This document shows positions 1-8,942 of a stretch of 64,000 nucleotides of DNA, piece after piece (position 1 is the stretch's first letter; each line of letters opens with the position of its first letter). Source of the stretch: G963663775 sp963663775 (GTDB lineage: Bacteria; Bacillota; Clostridia; Oscillospirales; Butyricicoccaceae); NCBI GenBank assembly GCA_963663775.1, contig OY760624.1:2232001-2296000 (forward strand), given 5' to 3'. Under the pieces are notes generated by a model, which searched no databases, was not told the DNA's origin, and saw only the letters and a list, made by a program, of their open reading frames with translations. Made by a program: the position numbers and the translations under genes.

Positions 1-1
1 A

Positions 2-586
2 CGGGATGATGCCGCAGGGGAAGCCTTTGACAAGGTGGCAAGAGTGCTGGGCGTGGGGTATCCGGGCGGCCCTAAAATTGATGCATTGGCGAAAAACGGC
101 AATCCGAATCGTTATGCATTGCCGCAGTCACAGATTAAAGATGCGCCACTGGATTTTTCATTTTCAGGGCTCAAAACGGCGGTTATCAATTTGGCACACA
201 ATGCAGAGCAAAAGGGGGAAACGCTGGATAAAGAAGGACTAGCGGCGTCTTTTTGCCATGCAGTGACAGAAACGCTAGTGCCGCGGCTGGAAATGGCGGT
301 GCGCCAAAGCGGTCTGCGCACGATTTCTTGCGCAGGCGGTGTTGCGGCGAATTCCGTTCTGCGTGCTCGCTTGGAGCAAATGGCGCAGGCAAATGAATGC
401 ACGCTGTATTTGCCGCCACTGTCTTTGTGCAGCGACAATGCCGCAATGATTGGAAGCCAAGCGTATTATGAGTTTTTGCAGGGAAATGTGGGCGACAGCA
501 CACAAAATGCCTTTGCAACTGCCGAACTGGAAGAAAATATTTGTGAAAAAAAAGACAAGAAACGCTTTCCAAAATGTCGAAAATGA
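2..586 (+). CDS. tsaD: TsaD, tRNA A37 threonylcarbamoyltransferase (3' part, cut by window edge)
   Basis: The frame is open from the first bases and lacks a start, so about 194 C-terminal codons of a protein usually near 340 residues are present. Family motifs are clear: DDAAGEAFDKVA at the very beginning, YPGGP, FSGLKTA, the glycine-rich CAGGVAANS and the metal/nucleotide motif SDNAAMIG. TsaD transfers the threonylcarbamoyl group to A37 of ANN-reading tRNAs in the cytoplasm, together with TsaB and TsaE, which are not in view. The last dozen residues are a lysine/arginine-rich tail beyond the usual family end. About 150 nt separate it from the next gene; that gap holds a small hairpin (643-663) and no clear promoter. 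Confidence 0.95.
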   Translation, partial: RDDAAGEAFDKVARVLGVGYPGGPKIDALAKNGNPNRYALPQSQIKDAPLDFSFSGLKTAVINLAHNAEQKGETLDKEGLAASFCHAVTETLVPRLEMAVRQSGLRTISCAGGVAANSVLRARLEQMAQANECTLYLPPLSLCSDNAAMIGSQAYYEFLQGNVGDSTQNAFATAELEENICEKKDKKRFPKCRK

Positions 587-736
587 TGTAAAATAAGAAA
601 TGCTTAAAAAATAAAAGCGGTTTATGTATGCTAAAAAATGGGCACGATGGCGCATGCATCGTGGAGAAGGCTGTGGAAGCCGCCATCTTCAGCTGTATGG
701 ACAGCGAAAAAAGTTACGCAAGGAGCGATATAGAAC

Positions 737-2665
737 ATGGCAAAAACGATAGCAGAAAAGATTCTAGAAGCACATTTGGTAGACGGGGAAATGATTAAGG
801 GTCAGGAAATTGGTCTGCGAATTGACCAGACACTGACACAGGATGCAACCGGAACCATGGCATATCTGCAGTTTGAGGCGATGGGCGTTGACCAGGTAAA
901 AACCGAGCGTTCGGTTGCTTATATCGACCATAATACCCTTCAATCCGGTTTTGAGAATGCAGATGACCACAAATATATCGGTACTGTTGCGAAAAAGCAC
1001 GGCATTTATTATTCTAAGGCGGGCAACGGCATTTGTCATCAGGTGCATTTGGAGCGGTTTGGTGCACCCGGAAAAACCTTGATTGGTTCGGATTCTCACA
1101 CCCCGACCGGCGGCGGCATCGGCATGCTGGCATTTGGTGCAGGCGGCTTGGATGTTGCAGTTGCAATGGGCGGCGGCGCATACTATATTCCGTGCCCGAA
1201 AATGGTGCGTGTCAATTTGACAGGTGCACTGCAGCCTTGGGTTTCTGCAAAGGATATTATTTTAGAGGTGCTTCGCCAAATGACCGTTAAGGGCGGCGTG
1301 GGCAAGATTGTGGAATATGCGGGCGAAGGCGTCAAGACACTGTCTGTGCCGGAGCGTGCAACCATCACCAACATGGGTGCAGAATTGGGTGCAACCACTT
1401 CCATTTTCCCGTCGGACGAAGTGACAAAGGCATTTTTGGAAGCACAGGGCAGAGGCGATGTCTACGTGCCGCTGGCAAGCGATGCAGACGCTGTGTATGA
1501 CGAAGAAATCACAGTTGACCTGAATGCACTGGCGCCGCTCGCTGCAAAGCCGCATATGCCGGATAACGTGGAAGCCGTGACTTCCATCGGCGAAATCAAG
1601 GTAAATCAGTGCTGCATCGGCTCCTGCACCAACTCTTCCTATTATGATATGATGAAGGTTGCGTCCATCCTAAAGGGCAAGCATGTGCATCCGGATGTTT
1701 CTCTGACCATCAGCCCAGGTTCGATGCAGGTATTTAACATGCTGGCGAAAAATGGCGCATTGAGCGACATCATCGCAGCAGGTGCACGTATTTTGGAATG
1801 TGCTTGTGGCCCTTGCATTGGCATGGGACAATCTCCGGAATCCGGCGGTGTTTCTCTGCGCACCTTCAACCGTAACTTTGAGGGACGCAGCGGCACACAG
1901 GATGCGCAGATTTATCTGGTTTCTCCGGAAATTGCGGCAGCATCTGCACTGACGGGCGTGCTGACCGACCCGCGCACACTGGGCGAAATGCCTTCTATCG
2001 CAATGCCGACACAATTTGACATTGATGACGGTATGATTGTGAAGCCTGCTGAAAATCCGGCAGAGGTGGAAGTGGTTCGTGGGCCGAATATCAAGCCGTT
2101 CCCGCTGGGCACGGCATTGGAAGATGTGTATGCGGGTAAAATTGTGCTGAAAACCGAAGACAATATTACAACTGACCACATTTTGCCGGCTGGCGCAAAA
2201 CTGCTGCCATACCGCTCTAATGTGCCGTATTATGCAAACTACTGCTTCATCAATGTAGATGAAGAATTCCCGGCACGCTGCAAGGAAATGGGCGGCGGTG
2301 TCATCATCGGCGGCGCAAACTATGGGCAGGGCTCTTCTCGTGAGCATGCAGCACTGGTGCCGCTGTATTTGGGCGTGCGTGCGGTGTTGTGCAAGAGCTT
2401 TGCACGTATTCACAAAGCAAATCTGGTGAATTCCGGTATTTTGCCGCTGACTTTTGCAGATGCAGCGGATTATGACAAGGTCAGTCTGCTCGACGATATT
2501 TCTTTGCCGCATGTGCTGGAGGAAGTGCGTTCCGGCAGCCAGATTACAGTCGTTTGCGGCGGCAATACCTTCAAGGCAGACTGCGAAGTTTCTGAGCGTC
2601 AGCGTGCGGCATTGCTGGTGGGCGGTACGCTCAATTATGCCAAGCAGCAAAACGAAGGCAAGTAA
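737..2665 (+). CDS. acn: Aconitate hydratase
   Basis: This 642-residue protein isomerises citrate to isocitrate using a 4Fe-4S cluster. The cluster ligands are visible as the Cys of GSCTNS (about residue 297) and the two Cys of CGPC (about 355-358). The swivel-domain active-site motif QGSSREHAAL is near residue 540, and GSDSHTPTGGG is near residue 117. The length fits the short, mitochondrial-like aconitase form common in Clostridia, not the roughly 900-residue AcnA. AGGAG at 721-725 precedes the ATG. An isocitrate dehydrogenase follows 68 nt downstream on the same strand, so the pair probably forms an oxidative citrate-to-2-oxoglutarate branch for glutamate synthesis. Citrate synthase is not in the window. 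Confidence 0.97.
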   Translation: MAKTIAEKILEAHLVDGEMIKGQEIGLRIDQTLTQDATGTMAYLQFEAMGVDQVKTERSVAYIDHNTLQSGFENADDHKYIGTVAKKHGIYYSKAGNGICHQVHLERFGAPGKTLIGSDSHTPTGGGIGMLAFGAGGLDVAVAMGGGAYYIPCPKMVRVNLTGALQPWVSAKDIILEVLRQMTVKGGVGKIVEYAGEGVKTLSVPERATITNMGAELGATTSIFPSDEVTKAFLEAQGRGDVYVPLASDADAVYDEEITVDLNALAPLAAKPHMPDNVEAVTSIGEIKVNQCCIGSCTNSSYYDMMKVASILKGKHVHPDVSLTISPGSMQVFNMLAKNGALSDIIAAGARILECACGPCIGMGQSPESGGVSLRTFNRNFEGRSGTQDAQIYLVSPEIAAASALTGVLTDPRTLGEMPSIAMPTQFDIDDGMIVKPAENPAEVEVVRGPNIKPFPLGTALEDVYAGKIVLKTEDNITTDHILPAGAKLLPYRSNVPYYANYCFINVDEEFPARCKEMGGGVIIGGANYGQGSSREHAALVPLYLGVRAVLCKSFARIHKANLVNSGILPLTFADAADYDKVSLLDDISLPHVLEEVRSGSQITVVCGGNTFKADCEVSERQRAALLVGGTLNYAKQQNEGK

Positions 2666-2733
2666 AATCAACGTTTTTCAGTCGATAAAATACGCATAGA
2701 GAATAGAAGTAAAGAGATATGGAGGCAGTACGC

Positions 2734-3891
2734 ATGGAAATTTCACAGAAGGCGATGGAACAGTACGAAAAAATCATTCGCAGCCAGCTGGAACGCATTG
2801 AGCGCATGAAAGCACAGGATGATTTTGTGGATTTTGAAAAGCTGGACAAGCTGATTGTTGGTGTTTGTGGTGGTGATGGCATCGGCCCGATGATTACTGC
2901 AATGGCAGAAAAGGCATTGGCAACTATTCTGGAAGACGAAGTTGCAGCGGGCAAGGTTGAATTTCGTCACATTGACGGCTTGACCATTGAACGCCGTGCA
3001 GAGCTGGGATGTGCGATTCCGCCCGATACATTGGAAGAGCTCAAGCAGTGCCACGTTGTTTTGAAGGGGCCTACTACGACACCTCGTGCAGGCGACCCGT
3101 GGCCGAATGTGGAATCTGCAAATGTGGCAATGCGTAAGGAATTGGATTTGTTTGCCAATGTGCGTCCGGTGAAGATTCCGGAAGAGGGCATTGATTGGTG
3201 CTTCTTCCGTGAAAATACAGAGGGCGGCTATGCAGTTGGCAGCCAAGGTGTGCCGTACAACGATGATTTGTTCATTGATTTTACGATTGCAACCGCGCAG
3301 GGCTGTGACCGCATCGCACGTTTGGCATTTGAGTACGCAAAGAAAGCCGGCAGAAGCCGTGTTACCTGCGTGACCAAGGCGAATATCATCAAGACCACCG
3401 ATGGTAAGTTCTTGAAGACTTGTCAGACGATTGCGGAAGAATATCCGGACATCGCATTTGATGATTGGTATATCGACATCATGACCGCAAAGCTGATTGA
3501 TGAAAAGCGTCGCCGTGATTTCCAAGTGGTTGTGCTGCCAAACCTGTATGGTGATATTATTACCGACGAAGCGGCAGAAATGATGGGCGGCGTTGGTACA
3601 GCAGGCTCTGCAAACATCGGCAAGCGATATGCAATGTTTGAAGCCATTCACGGCTCTGCTCCTCGTATGGTGTCTGAAGGACGTGCGCAGTATGCAGACC
3701 CAAGCTCGATGCTTCGTGCAGCAGTGATGCTTTTGGAGCACATCGGACAGAATGATAAAGCAAAGAAGCTGGAAAAAGCACTGGATTACTGCATGTATGA
3801 AAACAAAAAGTACAGCATTACCGGTCGTGACACCGGCGCAACAGCGGAACAGTTTACAGACTACGTTCTCGAAACCATTCAAACACTGTAA
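2734..3891 (+). CDS. icd: Isocitrate dehydrogenase (isocitrate/isopropylmalate family)
   Basis: The 385-residue protein belongs to the metal-dependent beta-decarboxylating dehydrogenases. It shows GDGIGPM near the start, ENTEGGYAV at mid-length, the metal-binding acidic segment around DIITDEAAEMMGG and the cofactor-site motif HGSAPRM. Its place directly after aconitase supports isocitrate as substrate, giving 2-oxoglutarate and CO2. NAD rather than NADP use is likely for this subfamily but is not proven by the residues I can read. I start it at ATG 2734, because GGAGG at 2721-2725 lies 8 nt upstream; an in-frame ATG at 2719 overlaps that ribosome site. Homoisocitrate or isopropylmalate dehydrogenase is the alternative, less likely beside acn. 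Confidence 0.9.
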   Translation: MEISQKAMEQYEKIIRSQLERIERMKAQDDFVDFEKLDKLIVGVCGGDGIGPMITAMAEKALATILEDEVAAGKVEFRHIDGLTIERRAELGCAIPPDTLEELKQCHVVLKGPTTTPRAGDPWPNVESANVAMRKELDLFANVRPVKIPEEGIDWCFFRENTEGGYAVGSQGVPYNDDLFIDFTIATAQGCDRIARLAFEYAKKAGRSRVTCVTKANIIKTTDGKFLKTCQTIAEEYPDIAFDDWYIDIMTAKLIDEKRRRDFQVVVLPNLYGDIITDEAAEMMGGVGTAGSANIGKRYAMFEAIHGSAPRMVSEGRAQYADPSSMLRAAVMLLEHIGQNDKAKKLEKALDYCMYENKKYSITGRDTGATAEQFTDYVLETIQTL

Positions 3892-3915
3892 ATTTTGTGA
3901 ACGGGGGCTGTATTC

Positions 3916-4560
3916 TTGGAAAAGAACAAGATTTCACGAGCGGTCATTCAACGGCTTCCGCGCTACTATCGATATATCTGTGATTTGCAGGCAGAGGATG
4001 TACAGCGCATTTCATCGCATACCCTTGCGGAGCGGATGGGTTTGACAGCATCGCAAATTCGACAGGATTTTAATTGCTTCGGCGGTTTTGGACAGCAGGG
4101 TTATGGATACAATGTGAAGAAGCTGCGGGAGGAATTGAGTGAAATATTGGGGTTGCAGAAGGACCGAACGGCAATTCTCGTGGGTGTCGGCAACATTGGA
4201 CGTGCGTTGATTAAAAATTTTCATTTCGGACGAAGCGGTTTTCGTTTGCTGTGTGCATTTGACACGGATAAAACCATCATCGGTACAGAGCCTGGTGGAA
4301 TTACCGTGCGCAACAGCAGTGAAATGTATGATTTTGTCGAGCAGCATCAGCCGGATATTGCAGTGCTGACCATTCCACGTGGTTTGGCACCGGAAATGGC
4401 AACGAATCTGGTAGCGAAAGGCATCAAAGGACTGTGGAATTTTACGGGAGAAGACCTTCATCTTGGAGAGTTGGGCGTTCCGGTGGAAAATGTACACTTT
4501 TCTGATAGCCTGATGACGTTATGTTATCAAGTGGATGAAGCGCAGAAACAAAAAGAATAG
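3916..4560 (+). CDS. rex: Redox-sensing transcriptional repressor Rex
   Basis: Rex is a dimeric repressor that binds DNA when the NADH/NAD+ ratio is low and typically controls fermentation genes in Clostridia. The 214-residue protein has an N-terminal winged helix, with RLPRYYRYI near residue 13 and SSHTLAERMGLTASQIRQD following. A Rossmann domain comes next, with the nucleotide loop GVGNIGRAL near residue 90. The start is TTG at 3916, after a purine-rich GGGGG; no ATG sits better. It lies 24 nt after the isocitrate dehydrogenase, so it may be cotranscribed with the acn-icd pair and tie that branch to redox state. A strong terminator follows at once. I found no convincing Rex palindrome near it. 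Confidence 0.96.
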   Translation: MEKNKISRAVIQRLPRYYRYICDLQAEDVQRISSHTLAERMGLTASQIRQDFNCFGGFGQQGYGYNVKKLREELSEILGLQKDRTAILVGVGNIGRALIKNFHFGRSGFRLLCAFDTDKTIIGTEPGGITVRNSSEMYDFVEQHQPDIAVLTIPRGLAPEMATNLVAKGIKGLWNFTGEDLHLGELGVPVENVHFSDSLMTLCYQVDEAQKQKE

Positions 4561-4570
4561 AATCGTTTGT

Positions 4571-4612
4571 GCCCCTCTTCGATTGGTGAAAGCCACGGAG
4601 AGGGGCTTTTTT
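4571..4612 (+). terminator. Rho-independent terminator after rex
   Basis: An 8-bp stem, GCCCCTCT (4571-4578) with AGAGGGGC (4599-4606), is followed directly by a run of six T. It ends the acn-icd-rex transcript and insulates the sporulation operon that follows. Confidence 0.92.
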
Positions 4613-4699
4613 GTGCAGACAAATAGGGCACGAAGTGGTTTTGGCGACAACAGGTTCTAATGACTCCGTTGCTGACATAGAATGTGTCAGGTGATGAAA

Positions 4700-5611
4700 A
4701 TGCAGGATAACAGGAAAGAACAAGTGTTCAAACAGGCGGTGAATGTTTTGCCAAGGCGTTTACAGCAAGCAGCATTGGCACTTCCGCCAACGGTATGGAT
4801 GCAATGTGAAGAAGTGCGTCTGCGCACAGGACAGGCCATGATGTACAGCATACGGGGGCGTGAGGCAGTTGTGCCGGAAGCCTTTGTATCGGCAGAAGAT
4901 TTGCAGGAGGTTTTGAGCCGTGCCACCAGATATTCCGTACATAGCTTTGAAGACAATATTCGGCAGGGATTTGTGACAATTGAGGGCGGACATCGGCTTG
5001 GACTATGCGGAACGGCGATTTTGCGTGGTGATGCCATCGGTGGACTGCGGGAACTAAGTTCCATCAATTTGCGGATTGCTGGACAGCAGTTTGGTGCTGC
5101 AGATACGTTAATGACACAGATTTATGAAGAAAATCATGTGCATAGTACGCTGATTGTTTCACCGCCCGCATGGGGAAAAACAACCCTGCTGCGAGATTGC
5201 ATACGGCAATTGTCTGAAAAAGGGATTCGCGTGGGGGTTGCCGATGAACGATTTGAGATTGCCGGTAGTTATGACGGGCAGCCATGCTTTGCGCTTGGAC
5301 CGACAACCGATGTTTTGAGCGGCGCACCAAAAGCGCAAGCGGTGCTGCAATTGGTGAAAACCATGTCCCCCAAGGTGTTGGTGATGGATGAAATCACAGC
5401 ACCCGAAGATGTACAGGCGCTGTCTTATGCCATGCATTGTGGGGTTGCAGTGATTGCCACAGCGCATGCACTGGATTTCGCAGACTTCCGGCAGCGTCCG
5501 GTATATCAGCCGCTGCTCCAAAGTAATGTCTTTTCTTTTGCGGCAGAAATCCGCATACAGCAGGAAAAACGAGAATATCATGTGGTTGCAGTGGAGGGGG
5601 TGTTGTCATGA
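4700..5611 (+). CDS. spoIIIAA: Stage III sporulation protein AA (ATPase of the SpoIIIA-SpoIIQ channel)
   Basis: SpoIIIAA is the secretion-ATPase-like protein on the mother-cell face of the SpoIIIA-SpoIIQ feeding-tube complex. The 303-residue protein has an N-terminal part with EVRLRTGQ, the middle FVTIEGGHRLGLCG, a P-loop at residues 154-162 and a Walker B-like VLVMDE near residue 230. The P-loop reads SPPAWGKTT, so the first glycine of the canonical GxxxxGKT is serine. I chose ATG 4700 because AGGTGAT at 4689-4695 pairs with the extended anti-SD and places its GG about 8 nt upstream. An in-frame ATG at 4682 lacks such a site. Its stop overlaps the spoIIIAB start. Confidence 0.95.
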   Translation: MQDNRKEQVFKQAVNVLPRRLQQAALALPPTVWMQCEEVRLRTGQAMMYSIRGREAVVPEAFVSAEDLQEVLSRATRYSVHSFEDNIRQGFVTIEGGHRLGLCGTAILRGDAIGGLRELSSINLRIAGQQFGAADTLMTQIYEENHVHSTLIVSPPAWGKTTLLRDCIRQLSEKGIRVGVADERFEIAGSYDGQPCFALGPTTDVLSGAPKAQAVLQLVKTMSPKVLVMDEITAPEDVQALSYAMHCGVAVIATAHALDFADFRQRPVYQPLLQSNVFSFAAEIRIQQEKREYHVVAVEGVLS

Positions 5612-6126
5612 TGAAATTGCTGGGAGCGGTATTGATTTGCGGAAGCTGCAGCGTTTTTGGGGTTTCGGCATGGCAGCAGCTATGTAAGCGTGTGCATGCC
5701 ATGGATGCGATTTCGACTGCACTGGACTACATGATTGCTGAGTTAGAATATCGACGCACGCCGCTGCTTGACATGGTGCAAGTGCTCGCACAGTCCAATC
5801 GCTGGCAGACGGCTTTGATTTTTCATACCCTGCAAAACAAGCTGCAGCAGCAAGATGAGCTTTCGTTTTCCTATAAGTGGTGTCGGGCATTGGCAGAGTG
5901 CAGCGAAGTGATTGGGCTGCAAAGCGAGGAGCGCAAGCTGTTGCAGGATGCGGCATCCTATTTGGGGCGATATGATGCGCTGCAGCAGGTGCGTGCACTG
6001 CAGGGGGCGCAGAAGCAGCTGCTCGTCTTACGCAACGAGGCACGGGAGGAAGTGAAAACCCGCGGCAAACTGTATCGCTCCTGCGGACTCGCTGTGGGCA
6101 TTGTCATTGCACTGGCGCTGTTGTGA
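5608..6126 (+). CDS. spoIIIAB: Stage III sporulation protein AB
   Basis: The 172-residue mother-cell membrane protein belongs to the SpoIIIA complex. It has an N-terminal hydrophobic segment, a soluble helical middle (ALDYMIAELEYRRTPL is a family hallmark) and a C-terminal transmembrane segment LAVGIVIALALL. ATG 5608 overlaps the spoIIIAA stop (ATGA), and GGAGGGGG at 5593-5600 gives it a strong ribosome site. The overlap implies translational coupling within the operon. Confidence 0.93.
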   Translation: MMKLLGAVLICGSCSVFGVSAWQQLCKRVHAMDAISTALDYMIAELEYRRTPLLDMVQVLAQSNRWQTALIFHTLQNKLQQQDELSFSYKWCRALAECSEVIGLQSEERKLLQDAASYLGRYDALQQVRALQGAQKQLLVLRNEAREEVKTRGKLYRSCGLAVGIVIALALL

Positions 6127-6159
6127 TTGCACACGCTAAGCATGGAATGGGAGGAAATC

Positions 6160-6357
6160 ATGCAAATTGATTTGATTTTTAAAATTGCGGCAATTGGAAT
6201 CATTGTGGCGGTGTTGAATCAGCTGTTGGTGCGCTCTGGTCGGGAAGACCAAGCAATGATGACATCTATTGCGGGCTTGATTGTTGTGCTGATGATGATT
6301 ATTGAACAAATCAGCAGCTTATTCGCCATGATAAAATCTGTTTTTGGGTTTTATTGA
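6160..6357 (+). CDS. spoIIIAC: Stage III sporulation protein AC
   Basis: A 65-residue membrane protein with two transmembrane helices (IAAIGIIVAVLNQLLV and a second starting at SIAGLIVVLMMIIEQ) matches the tiny SpoIIIAC family. I start it at ATG 6160, preceded by GGGAGGAA at 6149-6156. Reading from an upstream in-frame TTG would add a charged, non-conserved stretch. Its stop overlaps the spoIIIAD ATG (TGATG). Confidence 0.93.
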   Translation: MQIDLIFKIAAIGIIVAVLNQLLVRSGREDQAMMTSIAGLIVVLMMIIEQISSLFAMIKSVFGFY

Positions 6358-6758
6358 TGCTTGGCAGTATGATGGGCGTTGTGGGCATCGCACTGGTGGC
6401 TGCGATGCTGTCCCTTGTTATCGGCAAACAGGCCCCCAGCATTGCGTTTTTGATGACCCTTACGGCAGGAATCTTGATTCTAATCGGTGCACTGCAAACC
6501 CTGCGGGGGATTTTAGAAACCTTACGGGGGCTGCTTGCGGTGGCAGAGCTGGAAAGCGGTGTCTATCTGCCAGTGCTGCAAGCGGTTGGCATTGCGGTAG
6601 TGGTGCGCATTGCAGCAGAACTTTGCAGAGATGCCGGACAAGGCGCACTTGCCGCAAAGTTGGAAATGACAGGGGCGTTGGCAGCAATTATGGTGAGTTT
6701 GCCGCTGTTTCAGAAGGTGATGGAGATGGCGTCCTCGCTGTTGGGATATACTGGATAG
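6357..6758 (+). CDS. spoIIIAD: Stage III sporulation protein AD
   Basis: The 133-residue protein has three to four hydrophobic helices and is related to SpoIIIAC in its N-terminal half (VVGIALVAAMLSLVIGKQAPS). The C-terminal half holds VRIAAELCRDAGQGALA, a family hallmark. It is a membrane component of the SpoIIIA channel in the engulfing mother cell. Translation begins inside the spoIIIAC stop, so the two products should be made in similar amounts. Confidence 0.94.
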   Translation: MLGSMMGVVGIALVAAMLSLVIGKQAPSIAFLMTLTAGILILIGALQTLRGILETLRGLLAVAELESGVYLPVLQAVGIAVVVRIAAELCRDAGQGALAAKLEMTGALAAIMVSLPLFQKVMEMASSLLGYTG

Positions 6759-6784
6759 TCGGCTGGTGGGAAAGGAACGGACGT

Positions 6785-7903
6785 ATGAAAAAAAGATTGC
6801 TGTGCCTTGTGATGGTGTGCTGCAGTCTAGCACTCCCTGTTTCTGCCATGCAAGCAGACTCGTACCGTGCGCAGTTGGAAGAAATCGGCGGCACAGAGCT
6901 ATATACGGCAATGCCACCGGAGAGTGTGCAATATTTGGAGCAAACGACACCAACGGTTAATCTGGATGTGGGGAAATCGGTTATCACGCTGCTTTCACGC
7001 TCTCAAGCTGCGCAAGGGGCGGCGATGCATGCGGCACTGCGCAGTTTGCTGCGGGTGATGATTATTTTGATACTGGTTGCTTGCGTGTCAGGATTTCAGG
7101 CACTTTCCGCAGGAGAAAGTGCATCCATTGCGGTTTCATTGGCGGGCGCATTGGGCGTGAGCACGGTGCTGATGGCGGATGTGAACGGCTTGTTCGCACT
7201 GTGCACCCAAACACTGGAGCAGGTCAGCGTGTTTTCCAAGAGCATGCTGCCTATTATGGCGGCGGCAATTTCTTTGGCAGGGGCACCGACAACGGCGGCA
7301 ATTTTGCAAACCGCAACCATGATGTCATTTGATTTGGTGGTGCGATTTGTTTCGGCAGTACTGGTTCCGGCGGTAGGTGCATATATTGCCATTATCACGG
7401 TCAATGCTGCCCTCGGCAACGATATGCTGATGCGAATGGCGGGCTTTGTCAAGTGGCTGGTCACGTCCTCAATGAAATTGATTATGACGCTGTTTATTGC
7501 ATATATTACGGTGTCTGGTTCATTGGGGGGGAGCGCAGATGGTGTGACGCTGAAAGCGGCAAAAATGGCGGTTTCGGGGGCGGTGCCCGTGGTGGGCGGC
7601 ATTATTTCAGACGCAACGGAAACCATGCTTTCGGGTGCGCTGTTGTTGAAGAATACGGTGGGAGTGTTTGGAATGCTTTGCATTGCTGCTATTTGTATTG
7701 TGCCGTTTCTGAAAGTTGGCATCAATTATTTGCTGTTCAAGGCAGGCACGGCGGTGCTATCGCCGATTTGCAACAACTCGTTGATTCAATTGGTCGGCGG
7801 CATCGGCGATAGCTTTGGGCTGCTGCTGGGGATGTTGGGAACTTGCAGCGCCATTTTATTTTTTGAATTGGTGTTTTCCGTTGCCATGGTGAAGCCGATA
7901 TGA
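6785..7903 (+). CDS. spoIIIAE: Stage III sporulation protein AE
   Basis: This 372-residue polytopic membrane protein of the SpoIIIA complex starts with a cleavable-looking signal (MKKRLLCLVMVCCSLALPVSA). A short extracytoplasmic part and about seven hydrophobic helices follow. ATG 6785 has AAAGGA upstream at 6770-6775. The frame is open much further 5', across spoIIIAD in another phase, but that extension has no family resemblance. It sits 26 nt after spoIIIAD and overlaps spoIIIAF by 4 nt. SpoIIIAE resembles transporter-type membrane proteins and is thought to form part of the channel base. Confidence 0.94.
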   Translation: MKKRLLCLVMVCCSLALPVSAMQADSYRAQLEEIGGTELYTAMPPESVQYLEQTTPTVNLDVGKSVITLLSRSQAAQGAAMHAALRSLLRVMIILILVACVSGFQALSAGESASIAVSLAGALGVSTVLMADVNGLFALCTQTLEQVSVFSKSMLPIMAAAISLAGAPTTAAILQTATMMSFDLVVRFVSAVLVPAVGAYIAIITVNAALGNDMLMRMAGFVKWLVTSSMKLIMTLFIAYITVSGSLGGSADGVTLKAAKMAVSGAVPVVGGIISDATETMLSGALLLKNTVGVFGMLCIAAICIVPFLKVGINYLLFKAGTAVLSPICNNSLIQLVGGIGDSFGLLLGMLGTCSAILFFELVFSVAMVKPI

Positions 7904-8391
7904 TGGCGATTTTGCGGCAAATGCTGTTTGGCATGACAACGGCGGCGTTATTTTCGGCAGTGATGCTGACCTTGGTGCGAAAAAGTGCATTGCAGGAGGT
8001 CATTCGATTGGTTACCGGCATGTTGATGATTGTGGCATTGCTCAAGCCGCTTTGTGGGCTGCAGTTACCTTCTATATGGGGATGGACGGCAGATTGGATG
8101 GCGCAGAAAAGCGAGGTGCAGCAGCAAAATGAGGCGAGAATGTGGACATCATTCGCAGCTGCAATCGCACAAATGATTGAGGAACAGGCGGCACAAGGCG
8201 GAATTTCGTGCAAAGCCAATGTTACAATGGAAAAAACGGAGGAAACCCTTTCAGTGGCGGCGGTAGAGGTTGTCAGCGGGGTGCTGTCCGAGGAAAATCA
8301 AAAAACATTGCAGGAAATCGTGACAACATACTGCGGAAATGCGGTGCAGCAGCAGTATACGGAGGAAGCAGGATGGGAAAAGAAAAGCTGA
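7900..8391 (+). CDS. spoIIIAF: Stage III sporulation protein AF
   Basis: A 163-residue protein with two N-terminal hydrophobic helices (LFGMTTAALFSAVMLTL and LVTGMLMIVALLKPL) and a soluble C-terminal domain matches SpoIIIAF, whose soluble part has a ring-forming fold in characterised homologues. The ATG overlaps the spoIIIAE stop, and the 3' end overlaps the spoIIIAG start by 19 nt. This is one of the tightest packings in the operon. Confidence 0.92.
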   Translation: MMAILRQMLFGMTTAALFSAVMLTLVRKSALQEVIRLVTGMLMIVALLKPLCGLQLPSIWGWTADWMAQKSEVQQQNEARMWTSFAAAIAQMIEEQAAQGGISCKANVTMEKTEETLSVAAVEVVSGVLSEENQKTLQEIVTTYCGNAVQQQYTEEAGWEKKS

Positions 8392-8915
8392 TACATTGGA
8401 TACGGAAAGTGGAGCCGTTGATTCAAAAATATCGCATCGGGCTGCTGGTGTTTTTTGCCGGGGTCCTGCTATTAGGGTTGACTGCAACACCAAATGCAGA
8501 CACCGCAGCAGATGCACCGGATGCAGTACAGACGCAGGACAGTGCAAGCGCATTTGATTTGGTAGCCTTTCAGGCGGAATTGGGGCAGCAGTTGGAAGCC
8601 ATCGAAGGGGTTGGAAATGTGCGCCTAACCCTCACACTGGATACCACACAGGAGGCGATTTATGCGGCAGATATTCGGCAAACAAAGCAAAATGAGCAGG
8701 ACACATCCTATGAAAGCACACTGGCAACCATGACACAGAGCAGCTATGGGCAGCAGCCAATTCCTGTGAAACGGCTGTATCCCACCTTTCGGGGTGCGCT
8801 GGTGGTATGCGACGGGGCGGCGGATGCAGCGGTACAGCTCGCTGTGACGCAGGCGGTGGGTGCGGTCTGTGGACTGGGAGCGGACAAAATCGCAGTGCTG
8901 AAGATGCAGAAGTAG
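8373..8915 (+). CDS. spoIIIAG: Stage III sporulation protein AG
   Basis: SpoIIIAG forms the large ring in the space between mother cell and forespore. The 180-residue protein has one N-terminal transmembrane helix (IGLLVFFAGVLLLGL) and a soluble domain with the ring-building signature EGVGNVRLTLTL. A low-complexity Ala/Asp/Gln linker comes between them. ATG 8373 lies inside the end of spoIIIAF, with GGAGGA at 8361-8366. The upstream open frame antisense in phase to spoIIIAF is not conserved. Confidence 0.93.
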   Translation: MGKEKLIHWIRKVEPLIQKYRIGLLVFFAGVLLLGLTATPNADTAADAPDAVQTQDSASAFDLVAFQAELGQQLEAIEGVGNVRLTLTLDTTQEAIYAADIRQTKQNEQDTSYESTLATMTQSSYGQQPIPVKRLYPTFRGALVVCDGAADAAVQLAVTQAVGAVCGLGADKIAVLKMQK

Positions 8916-8942
8916 GCAAAACAACGAATGGAGGAACTTTAT

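Noticed and set aside
1670..2671. Long open frames antisense to acn, icd (2743-3882) and pfk (48968-50059).
   Set aside because: They mirror codon bias of well-supported genes, have no ribosome sites and no protein-like composition; they are shadows.
3880..3930. A Rex operator near rex or acn.
   Set aside because: Only a half-site-like TTTTGTGAAC is present; no palindrome of the TTGTTAA type was found.
4655..4683. A sigma-E-like promoter (CATAGAAT at 4676-4683) before spoIIIAA.
   Set aside because: The -10 fits, but the -35 is poor and transcription would begin within the ribosome site of the chosen start, so I did not annotate it.
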